This document shows positions 11,311 through 22,275 of a stretch of DNA of 64,000 nucleotides, in pieces. The notes beneath the pieces are model-generated. The model saw only the letters and a program-made list of their open reading frames with translations, was not told where the DNA came from and searched no databases. Source of the stretch: Cryptomeria japonica (taxonomy: Eukaryota; Streptophyta; Pinopsida; Cupressales; Cupressaceae); assembly GCF_030272615.1 (NCBI RefSeq), contig NC_081414.1, positions 238,115,233 to 238,179,232 of the forward strand, read 5' to 3'. A program made the position numbers and the translations under genes. Numbering within the stretch: the first letter of the stretch is position 1; every line of letters starts with the position of its first letter.

Positions 11311-12770
11311 AATCAAATACTATCCTAAGCAAGCATATCAATAGAGACACAAAACATAAGATAGAAAGCTTAATGAATCTAAGAAATGCAATAAGACATC
11401 TCCAAATGCATTCCACCATGTTCGTAGCTACTCCTCCCTTGTTCCTCTCCTCTCCAAGTTCCCAAATGAGTGTAGCTCTTAGTATCTTTTTTTACTATTT
11501 TGGATTTCTTATGGAGGTTCAATATTATAGAATGAAAGGTTATGAGAATGAAAATGTGAATAAGCTAAAACAAGATATTATCTAATTATCTAATGTTAAT
11601 TTTAGCTCAAAAAGAAAAATGTAGATGATTATGCGAAATGCTCTCTAAATTTCACTATAAACTAGATGCATACAAGATTTCAAGATTATAGATGTGCTTG
11701 AGAATCCTTGAGGATTTGAAAACGAGGAATGTGAGCTCTATTTATAGGTAAAATGGAGCAATGGAGGGTTGAGATTGAGTAATCTCAACAAGGGTGAGGA
11801 TTGAAGGGTTTATGATCCATGTGAGGACTTTCAATCCAATCCCAGGATAACAAATGTCAACAAGAGATGGGTTGAGAGGAGAGGGAATAATCATTAAATA
11901 CTTTGACATGATTTGAAGGTTAACTTGGGAGGTAAGGTTAATGTTGAGTTGAATGAATAAAACCATTATCCAATAAATAATGCTTGTATTCAATGGATAA
12001 ACTCTTATGCAAGAGTTAGTGAGGATAACCATGGTCAAAGCAATAAATGTTTGAGGAGACATATGGGTTAAATGGAGATTGAGTTAGAGAGAAAGTCTCT
12101 AACCATGTGGGTGAGTTTATTTAACCATAAATGGTTATGTAAGAGCCATTAATGGTCATGTAAGAGCCATTAGTAGTTTGGAAGACTTTAGAGGTTAGGT
12201 TGTTGAACACATAAAGTATTAAATGCTTTTCAAATACTTTGGAGGCTTTGAGAAGTGACTTCAAGTTGCTTAGGAATGTGGGAATAATTAGGGGATGAGA
12301 TTAGATTAATTAGGAGGGGTTAGAAAAATTTAGAAAGTGGTTAGAAGAGTCTAGAAGGAGATTTAGGATCGCAAGTGGGTTTGGTGGGTGAGGAAAAATA
12401 CGATTTAAATCAAAATAAAAATTAATTTATTTCCATTGTGGTTGCAACTTGTATTTGTAGGAGAATGCAAGTGGGGGGGTAGTTTAGGGATTTAAATAAA
12501 TATTTAATTTATTTATTTTAAAAGAGGAAAGGGGTTAAATTAAATAAATATGATTTATTTATTTAATTGGTTTAGAGGTGTGGTTTAATGAATTAATTTA
12601 AATAAATTAGATAATTTATTTAGTTAATAGTAGAAGGGTTTGAGGATGAATTAATTAAATGTTAATTTAATTAACTATTGGCTAGTGGATAAATAATCAA
12701 ATAAATAGTAAATATTCATTTAATTAAATGGATAGATTTATGTGACTACACCCATATTTCTATGTGGGTT
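11311..12770. other. unassigned region with gypsy-LTR-like AT runs
   Basis: No recognisable coding. Purine-rich at 11,740-12,400, then repeated TTAATTTAAATAAAT-type runs at 12,470-12,740 like those in the gypsy-type LTRs near 4700, 35,000 and 47,500. No TG..CA boundaries could be placed. Confidence 0.35.
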
Positions 12771-13480
12771 GAGGGAGCCCATAAAAACCCTTTTGGTTTC
12801 TTTGGTGCCTTCTCAAAACTTTGTTTCCTAGATTGGTCCTTCAAGCTGTTCTGTTGTGATCTAGGCTTTTTCTGGTTGTGAGATCCTTTCAAAACCCACT
12901 CTTTTGGTTGGTTGTGGGAGCCTCATAAAACCCATAGTCAAGGTTGAGGGAGCCTGGAAAAACACTAAGTATTGTGTTCTTATCAAGGATAGGCTGGATG
13001 TTGGCAATTTTCAGGGCCCATTTTGCCCAATGTTTGGTTTTGGTTAGGTTTAGGTGTTGTTTTGGAGAGATTGGAGTATTTTTTAGAGGTTAAGGCAGCC
13101 TTGGAAAGCTCTTCTTGTTGGCTGAGGGTGCCTGGTAAACCTTTGTGTTCAGCTTTTAGATATATAGTTTGATGTCTTAGATTTGTTGTTTGTGCCAACT
13201 TGGGTTGTATTTCACATTATTTTTCTATGGATAGCATATGGTTTGTTGTGGCTACTTTGTTTTTGTAGCTTCTTTTGCCTCTAATGTTGTAATGTCTGAC
13301 TCTTCTTGTGAGGAGGTGGCTAGGCTACTTATTCTCCTTGATATGTCTTCCTATAGTGTCTGTTTGTTGGTTCCGGATCCATGAAAAATCCAAGGGTTTC
13401 AGGTCCCTTTAGAACCTTTTGTCTGGTGGTTTGGTCACCTCAAATCCTATTTATGCTAATAAAAACATTGACATAGAGTA
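12771..13480 (+). mobile_element. LINE 3'-UTR-like sequence
   Basis: Repeated phrases of the type GGGAGCCYNNNAAAACCC occur at about 12,774, 12,880, 12,914, 12,943 and 13,125. They lead to GGTTTCAGGTCCCTTTAG (13,398) and CTAATAAAAACATTGAC. The second phrase pair recurs at 34,007 and 34,305 (GGTTTCAGGTCCACTC and CTTAATAARAAACAATGA). This resembles the 3' ends of plant non-LTR elements, which is inference from memory. No coding part is attached. Confidence 0.35.
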
Positions 13481-14589
13481 ATTTTACAAGAATTTAAAAG
13501 TCAATTGTTAACGCAATAAACTGAATAACATAGTCACATAATTCAACCGTATTATCATCAAATCATATAGAATACTCTCATTAATTTATAGCATTAAGGG
13601 TTCTAATACTTATCTTAATCTTGAGCATGTGAAATGATCATTGTTACTCTAAGAATATTCTAGTGGCCCTAGGTCTTGTATGGCCATAGCACCCCAAGAG
13701 GAAACAAGTTCTTACATAGTATCCCACATACCTCATAGCATGAAAAACATAAAATCCCAAATTCTTCACAAAAAAAAAACAATCCCTCACCAGGACACTC
13801 CTAGGTCAATGTTATACCTCGAGTTGAACATGCATTGTGTACCCCTTTTCCAAATGCCCATATCTCGTCATGTCACCATTTTTACCTTCTTTCATTAGTG
13901 ATCTTTATTCTCCCTTCCTAATTCCAACATAATTGACTTATGTAATATTTTAAGGGTTGATTTCCAAACCATCATACCTTTTTAAAAATGTTGGTTGTGG
14001 TGATTAGGCATATTCTTTGGTTGTGTGGCTCCTTGGAATCCATTTCTTTTTATCACATTCTTAGGGAGTGAAATGACATGTTGCTTATTGTTAGTGGAGA
14101 TGGGTACAAGTGTAATTTGTTTTTTGTTAAGCTTTTTGTTTTGTATCTCTCTCTAGGATTTAATAAATTTTTACCCCTCTTTTATTTAAAAAATAATCAT
14201 AATTATTTTTCTTTTTAAGAGAGTTGTTCATAAATATTATTTAATAATATTTCTTTTAACCAAAGGATTATAATATCCTTTATTTTTATCTCCTTGTTTT
14301 ACTTCTAAAATGATTATTTCATAACATAATCTTCTTTGGAAAAAAGTCGCATAATAGTTAGCCATACCTCTTATGTATTGTAGAAGTTTTATTGATAATA
14401 TTCATGAATAAACAAATAAGGGATAAATATATCAAATCCAAGCAATGGGTTCTTTATGTTACAACATGACACAAAGTTGACACCCACAACAAAAACCAAC
14501 ATAAGAAAATAAGTGCCACATAGTGGCTAGTACTTGTCATTTAGATTTGTAATAGTAATTATCTATGCTTTTTTTCAAACAATAGCAAA
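13481..14589. other. no recognisable feature
   Basis: AT-rich with a short plus-strand frame at 13,680-13,898 that has no recognisable domain. I see nothing supported here. Confidence 0.5.
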
Positions 14590-15235
14590 TAGAAGAGATT
14601 AATAATTTTGTAACCCTAACTTTAAATTAATCCTAACATTAATTAAGTTGTAATCGTATTTGAAACCTAACAGTAATACTAGTTGAATGCTAATTATAAA
14701 TTTTTAGTAATACCTAACCTACTTTGAACCCTAGTCTTAACCCTTACCCTAACCCTATTCTAACTCTAATAAAAGTCTTGTCTCTAATGCCAATAATATC
14801 TCTAGTCATAATTGAATTGTATTCCTAACCTCTTTGAATCCTAACCATAATTTAACGCTAACTCTAAATAATTTTTTTTCCTATAAGCATAATTGATCCT
14901 TAACCCTAACTCCAATTTAACTTTATACCTAACCCTTACCCTAATTAAGTCCTTACCCTAACCATGCTTGAACTATAACCATAATTTAACCCTAACTAAT
15001 TTTTTTTTATAAATTTAATTAAACACTAATTGAATCATAGTCCTAACACTAATTCAACCCTACTTTTAATTAAACTCAACACTAAGCTTATTAAACATAA
15101 ATTTAACCCTAATTCAATCCCAATTGAACCATAATCGTAACACTAACTATAAGTATAATTGAGATATAATTGTAATGAATGTATTTGGTATTCTTTGTAT
15201 TTTTTTGTATTATTCAATAATGGAATATCAATAAT
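14590..15235 (+). repeat. degenerate CCCTAA-rich (telomere-like) tract, left copy
   Basis: AACCCTAA, CCTAACCC, TTACCCTAAC and derivatives recur irregularly for about 600 bp. They resemble the plant telomere unit CCCTAAA but are too degenerate to be an active array. The last 300 bp are matched in order at 22,276-22,500, including ATAATTTAACCCTAACT, ATTAAACACT and the exact string ATTCAATAATGGAATATCAA. The two copies therefore flank LINE-1 as direct repeats. Confidence 0.65.
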
Positions 15236-15459
15236 GCTAGAGGGTATGGTTGATTCGAATTTTAAAAATAAGAGATTCTAGGATGCGGCCTGCGAATTTT
15301 TGGACTTAAAGATTGTCGACGGTGGAAGAAGAATCGAGGATGCAACTTGGAGGAGTTAACCTCCTCCACCTGGTTTGAGATCTCTACCCTGTCCACTTGC
15401 TTTTTTTCGAGTCCTTTTGGTTTTAATGCTCTACAACAATAGTTAAAACTAACTGCACC

Positions 15460-17174
15460 ATGCCTCGTGCGACCCAACACTGGTTCTTGACGGAGCCAAA
15501 GTCAGATGGAGGAGCCATTAATGGCCCAAAATTTGCCGCTCACACAAGCACAACCCTAAAAAAAACCTTTGCAGAGACCATCGCCCCAGCTATGAATGGA
15601 GTCCACCCATTGGAGCAATTCCTTAAGGCTTCTGACGGTGAAGGATCCAGTAAGAAAGGTAAGTGTCCTCGCATTACCTCGGACTCCTTCTGCATTTCAC
15701 CGAATAATGAGATGTTGACTGAAATTGCTTTAGAAAAACTTAGGCTATGTGACACTGCTATTTTCTTTGCTTGTGTGGACATCCAAAAATGTCCACCTAG
15801 GAAGTTCTTAGATGATTGGTTTAACAATCTTTGGAACTAGAAACTAGGGCTTAAAATATCGTTCTTTAGGCAAATTCAGAAAGGTCTCTATCTTATTTTT
15901 TTTTTAACTCGCATGTAGCCCAACTAGAAGCCCTCAAACGCCAATGCTGGACGATCGGAAAAACATCCTTTCGAGCCCTAGGTTAGTCTCCAGAGGCGGT
16001 CAATGAAGAAGTTCTCGCACTTTCCTCCCCTAGATGGGTCATCCTTAAAGATGTCCCTCCCTTTTTGTGGTGATTTCTTCCCCAGCTGATGGAACTGTTT
16101 GGCAAAACAATTAGGGTTGATAAGACTACCCATCTGGTGCCCAACCTAGATGCAAGAATGCTCGTATCTATTAAGCCTGGAATTGATATCCCCCCTGTGC
16201 TTAAACCTAAATATTAATGGAGAAACCTTCCTCTGCCCTGTTGAGATGCTTGGAGGTTTGAATGCCTGCTTTCTTTGGAAAAAGGAAGGGCATATTTGTA
16301 AAAATGTCCAATCATCAATCACGGGAAACAAAAGAATGACTCACCCAATACCTCGAAAAACCCTAAAATCAATAATGACCTAAAATCGACTCCACTGCAC
16401 TCTGCTAATGAAGAAACCCCCACACCCGGTCCCAAGCCCAATGAATTAAACCCGATGCATGTTGATCTCACGCTTCTGGTCCTTGAACTCCTCATTTCCG
16501 TCCCCTCAAAACCTTCCGAAGGATCTTCTTCTGATTGCTTTCAAGTGGTTACCTCAAGAAAGTGAAGACAAAAATTAACCCACCAAAATTCCCTAAACTG
16601 ATCTAATGTCTCAAGTATAGATAAATTGGCCATTACTGGCAATCCCCTTCTTGAAATTAAAGACCTACCGTCCACTTCGCAAAACCTGACTAATTCGTTG
16701 GTTAAAAAAATGGTTAAAAAGTTGGAAAAACCTAATCATGGTGCTGATGATGCTAGCATCAATGATAATACCGCAAAAATGGTACTTAGATCACGAACAC
16801 CCAAGCAAACGACACCATTTTCATTTGCAGACATTACCTCTGATGTTCGCACCACCAACCCCTCGATAGGCTCCCAGGTTAATGAAATTGAGTATAATCA
16901 TGTGATAGAAGTTATTTTTGCCAACAAGGGTTTAGATGACATTAGCTCTGGCATGATGCTCCCTGGCTTTCCAGGCTCCTAGTTGTTTGGGTCTGACATA
17001 GGAGGAAATGCGGATGTTAGAATTGAGCCATTTGAGATTAGTGAAGATGACGAGGACCTTATGAAAGGATCCTCCATGAATAAAAATAAAGGTAGTCCTA
17101 TGGGATCTAAGAACAAGAAAAAAATTGGAGATCAACACGATCTCTCTACCAGCCCTGTTAAAACCCCCTTCTAA
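15460..17174 (+). pseudogene. LINE-1 ORF1, DUF4283-like nucleic-acid-binding protein
   Basis: The first frame (15,460-15,840) starts with Met and ends in a TAG. After frameshifts the protein continues: QLEALKRQCWTIGKTSF, then SPRWVILKDVPPFLW and LDARMLVSIKPGIDIPP (about 15,925-16,200). These are the RNP-like core seen in plant LINE ORF1 proteins. Then come INGETFLCPVEMLGG and a knuckle relic, CFLWKKEGHICKN (16,270-16,310), in which a Cys is replaced. The C-terminal part (16,626-17,174) is acidic and basic by turns with KNKKK near the end, and stops at TAA 17,172-17,174. In the family this protein binds the element RNA. Here it is broken by at least two frameshifts and three or more stops. Confidence 0.75.
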
Positions 17175-17176
17175 TG
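17172..17176 (+). promoter_or_regulatory. TAATG overlap of ORF1 stop and ORF2 start
   Basis: The TAA that ends ORF1 (17,172-17,174) shares its last A with the ATG of ORF2 (17,174-17,176). In some LINEs (for example SART1 of silkworm) a UAAUG overlap supports termination-reinitiation. The same mechanism here is inference. Confidence 0.6.
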
Positions 17177-18399
17177 AAGTACATATCATGGAACATTAGA
17201 GGCCTTGAGTCACCTGACAGGAAGTTTGTTATCAAAAGGTTTCTAGACTCCCACAAAAACTTAGATTTCCTGATGCTTCAAGAACTTAAAGTTGTTGGTT
17301 TCTCTCTTGATAGTGCTCTTGACATCATTTGGAAAGATGCAATTAAAATTTACACCGAGCACCCAAGAGGTAAGGGAGGAGTTGGCCTTCTTCTAGCCCC
17401 CAAATGAGCGAACTACCTCAGGAATAAGGGAACTTCCCCATGTAATTGGGTAGCCTGGGTTACATTAGATATTAGAGGAACTTGCTTGGCATATGCTCCA
17501 TATATGCACCCAATGACTATAAGGAAAGATTGTCCCTTTGGACTTGGCTGACATCCCTCCCAAATATCCCCTGGGTCATGGCCGAAGACTTTAACATGAC
17601 TGAACACCAGGATGACAAGGCCGAGGCCTTCCCTTTGAATGGAAAACTCCAGAAAAAAGTCACTGGGATAGGCTTAAGCATCAACTCCAGCTATTTGACA
17701 CCCTAGAAGGCACCAAAGCTAATACCCATAACCTTTGGTATACTTGGTGCAACTTTTAGCAAGGCACTAACCAGATCTACTCCAGACTTGACAGGTTTTA
17801 TGTTAATAATAACTTCTTTTCTTTTTCCCCCAATCACCTTGGGAATGTGGTGGCTGTCCTTCCAATAACCCTTTTTGACCATTTTCCTATCCTGGACATC
17901 ATTAACACTAGGAACTCCATCACTAATAACTATCCTCGCAGTAAGAAATTTTTCCTCAATACCTCCTTGCTACAAGACAAGGAAGTCCTTAATGCCATTA
18001 GAATAGTTAGTATCTTCAACTTGTAGCCTCGGCTTCCTCAATCCCATATTCTCAGATGCAACAAAAACATTTCCTCCTGGCAGAAGATATTTCAAACCAT
18101 TCACCAAAAGAAAGCCAAGGACTTTAGATCCCAGGAGAAATCCCTTACACATCAGCTCCACTCTCTGGAACAAGAAATATAAATTCATCCCTCCTCCCCT
18201 ACCTTAGCTAAGCAGGTCTTTGAAGCTAGGGACATCCTTAGCAAACATCAACAAATCAAAATCAAAGGGGCTTTCATCAGAGCCTACACTCACTGGCTTA
18301 AGTATGGAGATAAACTCTCCAAACATTTCTTTAATCTTGTAAAGCAAAAACAAACCAAAGAGAAAATTGACAGAATAGGGTCAGTGCAAGAAGATGAGT

Positions 18400-18421
18400 C
18401 CACTTTTTGGCCAAAAAGTGG
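18400..18421. repeat. perfect 22-bp palindrome in the inserted element
   Basis: Arms CCACTTTTTGG and CCAAAAAGTGG abut without a loop, immediately inside the left terminal repeat. It could be a transposase- or factor-binding site or a replication hairpin. The function is inferred only from position. Confidence 0.85.
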
Positions 18422-19258
18422 AAGTGTTTTCCCTGATTTTCAGATTTTGTCTCATTTGAGCTTAAATTTTAAAATACTTAGAGATTGAATCTTGGAAAAT
18501 GTCAGTAATATAAAAGATAGCCCTCTGAGTGTACTTTCCAAATATATAATTTATTTTAATACCCACATAATAAAAAATAACTTTTTGAATGGAGTTCTGA
18601 AAACTATGTTTTAAAAATGCCTGTTTCAGGACCATACCATGCATGTGTACGACCCACACTTTTTGACACAATTAAAATTATTTTCTCAAACCATTTTGGG
18701 AAATGGTTTGTAACACACTGAAGATTGATGAGCATATTTTTCTGTATTTTTTTTTCTAATATTTTTTTTTTAATTAATTTTTTAATAGCCGTAATTATCT
18801 TTTTAAAAATTTGACGTGTACGACCCACATAATTTGATGTAAACTTAACATTTTTTGATATTTTTTTTTTTTAAATACAAAAGAATTTTGTGTAGATTGA
18901 TGACATATAATTTTTTTCCCAAAATTCTTTAAAATAAAAAAGTTATTAAATTAACAAAATTAGTTAATATTTCAAATTTATGGACCCGATTTAGTATAAA
19001 TTAAATGAAAAATAGTTAAAATAATCATTTTTTAAATAAATTTACATATTTAGAATCTAGACAGTATAATCTGAAATGGGTTTTAATTTCGTATAAAAAT
19101 TCTCTGATTAGAGGCACGTAAACTATTTCTGAAGTTCATATTTGTGCTTTCATTCATAGAGATTTGAATTTGCAGGTTCATGTCTCAGGTGTGGCCATCC
19201 CAGGCCTATCCCGGGCCTAATCCCGAGCCAAGTGGCGGGTTGTGGAATCAACTTCTAC

Positions 19259-19556
19259 AAAACGGGCCCCCGTTTTCAAACAAGTGCGGCTTGTGGAAAA
19301 AAAAGGAAAAATGCCATTTAGAAACGGGGGCCCGCTTTTAAACAAAACGGGGGCCCGTTTTAGAAACGGGCCCCCGTTTTTAAAAACGGGCCCCCGTTTC
19401 TAAAAAACGGGCCCCCGTTTTGTTTAAAAGCGGGCCCCCGTTTTAGAACAAAACGGGGGCCCGTTTTGTTTTGCTTCGGACCCCCGTTACCTTTCGCCTC
19501 GGGAGCCCGAAGCATAAACGGGCCCCCGTTTTTTGAAAACGGGCCCCCGTTTATAA
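19259..19556. repeat. GC-rich array of AAACGGGCCCCCGTTT units in both orientations
   Basis: About ten good units and one degenerate unit occur in 300 bp. The core is CGGGCCCCCG or its reverse complement CGGGGGCCCG, flanked by A-runs and T-runs. Seven are in the GGGCCCCC orientation (19,261, 19,365, 19,385, 19,407, 19,431, 19,518 and 19,538 regions) and three reversed (19,323, 19,346 and 19,452 regions); the degenerate one is near 19,477. Each unit is nearly self-complementary. Its CpGs are intact although the host LINE is heavily deaminated. Confidence 0.9.
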
Positions 19557-22275
19557 GAGCGCGTTTTCCAACACACGGACTTCCGCGAATTTGTGACTCA
19601 TTACCTTGCACTTGCCCAATAACCATAGAAGATAAGGAGCTCCTGAATATCAATGACATCAAAGATGGCTTTGAAATGTTTTACAAAACCCTGTTTACCT
19701 CTGACGATAATGAAGCCTTGAAAGATGCTCAAAGTAAATGTAGCTCCATTATCCCAAAATGAATCTATGAGAATGAAGCCCTCCTCCTTAAAGCTAGGAT
19801 CTCCAAGCAAGAAATTGCTAACGCCATTAAGGCACTCAAGGATGATAAGGCCCCAGGCCCTGACGACCTTCCTGCTGAATTCTACAAAGTCAATATTGAG
19901 TGGATCACTAATGATCTCTATGATATCTATAATGAAGCACTGGATACTGGCACCCTGGGGGAGTCCATCAATATGGGTATTGTTAAACTTATCCCAAAAG
20001 AAGGGGACAAAGCCCTCATAAAAAACTGGAGGCCAATTACCCTCCTCAACATATCCTAAAAAATCTTAGCCAAAGCCTTAGCCTCTCACCTTGAGAAGAT
20101 CCTCACCAAATTCATTTGCTCTACCCAGACGAGGTTCATTAAAGGTAGGTACATATTGGAGAACCTTGTGACAAGCTGGGAATCCATGGAATGGGCCAAA
20201 ACCTCGAACCAGGACTCAGCCATGTTCCTTGTCGACTTTGAAAAAGCCTATGACCGGGTGGAATGGGGCTTCATCCTCATGATGCTCCAGGCCTTTGGCT
20301 TCCCTAGTGAATTCTGTGATTATGTTCAGATCCTCCTTAAGGATGCATTTGCCCTGATCGAAGTTCATGGGTCTCTCTCCCAGCCTATTCCCCTCTCTAG
20401 ATCAATCAGGTAGGGTTGCCCCCTTTCCCCTGCTCTATTTGTCATAGCATCCAATGCCCCATACAATCTCCTAAGAGACGACACCTTATCCCCCAAGGTG
20501 AATGGCATCAAGATGCCGAACAACTCTGAGTTAATCAACATTCAGTTTGTCGATGACACCTTGTTATTCTTGGAGCTCTCTAGGCATAATATCGGTTCCC
20601 TCAATAAAAAACTTGACACCTTTAGTAGAGGGTCAGGTGCCCAGATTTCCAACTCCAAATCCATCATACTTGGATGGAAAGATGAGCCTCCAGACTGGCT
20701 TCAACAGTTTGGTTATTCTTGGGGAGGACCTAATAAAATAGTTAGGTACTTAGGTATCCCATTCTCTATCTCCCCATCTTTGAGAGACATGTGGAGCTAG
20801 GTCAAAGGGAAAATAGATAGGAAGTTAAATAAATGGGACAATAGGGTCCTATCCCTAGCCGACAAGATTCAAGTTTGCTAGAAAATCCTCTCCTCCTATA
20901 GTATTTACTATTCCTCTGTCTGGATGTTCAACAATTATCAAGTTTTTGAAATCCAAAAGGCTATTAGATGTTTCCTTTGGTCGGATGGCAAGCACAAGAG
21001 GAAAGGTCATGTAGTCAAATGGGCCTGGTGCCACCTAGACAAAAAACTTGGTGGGTTGGGCCTTAAGGATCTTAGATTGCAGGGAATAGCCCTTGTGGCC
21101 AAATGGATATTCCACTCACTTGAAGGTCATGAAACTTGGAAGATTCTCATTAGGAACAATATACGAAATGGTTTCCCCAAGACTGCCAAAACCTAGAAAA
21201 CCCTCCCGCTCAGTGACCTGGTTGTAGGCAATTTCTCTATGTCTGTCCAAGGTATGTGGGTGTTTAAATATATCTAGAAAGCCTAGGAGCATGTGCGTAG
21301 GATTATTGTCAACTCTAACATTGACTGTGATGCTACCCTCCACAGTGAAAGGTCAATATGGTGGAACCTTTATCACAACTCAAAACCCCTTGCCTTAACC
21401 CAAGGATGCTCTGCTAAGTACTGGCATAATAAAGGTGTCAAATACCTTATGGACATATTAGAACATGACAATCTTATCATCTAGGAAACTCTTAGCAATA
21501 AATATGATCTCCCTACCTCATATAAGAGGACCTACAACATGATTAGGCAGGCATGTACCCCTCTTCATCTTCCTAGAAACATGCATGTAGATGCTCACAG
21601 GTACCTTACCTTCCTTTGGAAAGATGGCTCCAAACTCCCCAAGATCAAGGCCAAGTCTATTTATACCCTGCTTAACAATGACACCTCGGTGATTGATCAT
21701 ATTAATGCTCCTTGGTATGTTGATCATAATCTCCACGCATGGGAAAAAAACTTTGAGAAATTATGGAGATCCCCCATCCCCCCTAAAATCAAATGCTTTA
21801 GATGGCAACTTATATTAAACAGATTACCTATTAGGAATAAAACTGCTGCATACGACCTGCTCTTTGTTTGCAAAAAGCCTGAGACTGCGCACCACATTTT
21901 CCTTGACTACTCTTTTGCTAGAGAAATATGGTTGCTATTTGGAATCTCTATCACAGAACATGTCTGTACTCTTGATATAATCACTGGTTTTATTCATGGG
22001 CTCAAGAAGGATGCTAACCTAGTCTCGCAAATTTTATCTACCTTCATACTTTGGTTTATTTGGAAGCTAAGGAATGAGGAGAAGTTTCAAGGCAATGAAA
22101 GGGTACTTACTGGTTTTCTAAAAAACTCACACAATACAAAATTGTTGTGTAGGTTTGCTTTCTGATGAACTTAGACAGGATCAAGCTACTGCGATTCCTT
22201 AAAGATGGCAGAGAAACTATGTTTGTCTATGAGATGCAAGACGACTATGAATGGGCCAGACTCGCTGAGAACTAA

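Larger units (their letters stand above)
18378..19617. mobile_element. 1.24-kb inverted-repeat transposon inserted in LINE-1
   Basis: Ends: GGGTCAGTGCAAG at 18,378 and CTTGCACTTGCCC ending 19,617, imperfect terminal inverted repeats extending to ATGAGTC/GACTCAT (18,394-18,400 and 19,595-19,601). Both flanks carry AATA (18,374-18,377 and 19,618-19,621). Removing element plus one AATA joins the ORF2 codons exactly in frame (KIDRI to TIEDKEL), which confirms the borders. No transposase is encoded. Internal features are a perfect palindrome near the left end, two copies of TGTACGACCCACA (about 18,648 and 18,816) and a GC-rich unit array near the right end. A 4-bp (or ambiguous 3-bp) duplication and GGG ends do not settle the superfamily; PIF/Harbinger-like is possible. 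Confidence 0.85.
17174..22275 (+). pseudogene. LINE-1 ORF2: APE endonuclease, reverse transcriptase, zf-RVT
   Basis: Starts MKYISWNIRGLESPDRK (first endonuclease motif, N) and continues LMLQELK (catalytic E). IYAPNDYKERLSLW and EDFNMTEHQDDK (GDFN motif, G to E here) follow, then the LFDHFPI motif (17,872-17,892, S to L/F). Two frameshifts lie at about 17,430-17,480 and 17,655-17,670. The RT resumes after the insertion with INDIKDGFEMFYKTLF, DDKAPGPDDLPAEFYK, NWRPITLLN, FLVDFEKAYDRVEW and INIQFVDDTLLF (YADD-type box as FVDD), then WGGPNKIVRYLGIPFS. The zf-RVT region is at 21,740-21,960 (KIKCFRWQLILNRLP, HHIFLDYSF). Stops: TGA 17,405 and 19,760; TAA 18,180 and 20,057; TAG 17,757, 18,024, 20,411, 20,798, 20,879, 21,194, 21,275, 21,284 and 21,482. 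One late frameshift near 22,150 leads to the final stop at 22,273. Confidence 0.92.

Noticed and set aside
14590-15235. Functional or interstitial telomere array
   Set aside because: Units are too degenerate and irregular; kept only as telomere-like sequence.
19360-19662. Open frame on the minus strand with GGPF repeats, and its plus-strand twin 19,466-19,762 (first part)
   Set aside because: The peptide repeats are only the translation of the GC-rich unit array; the rest is LINE-1 RT read in sense or antisense.
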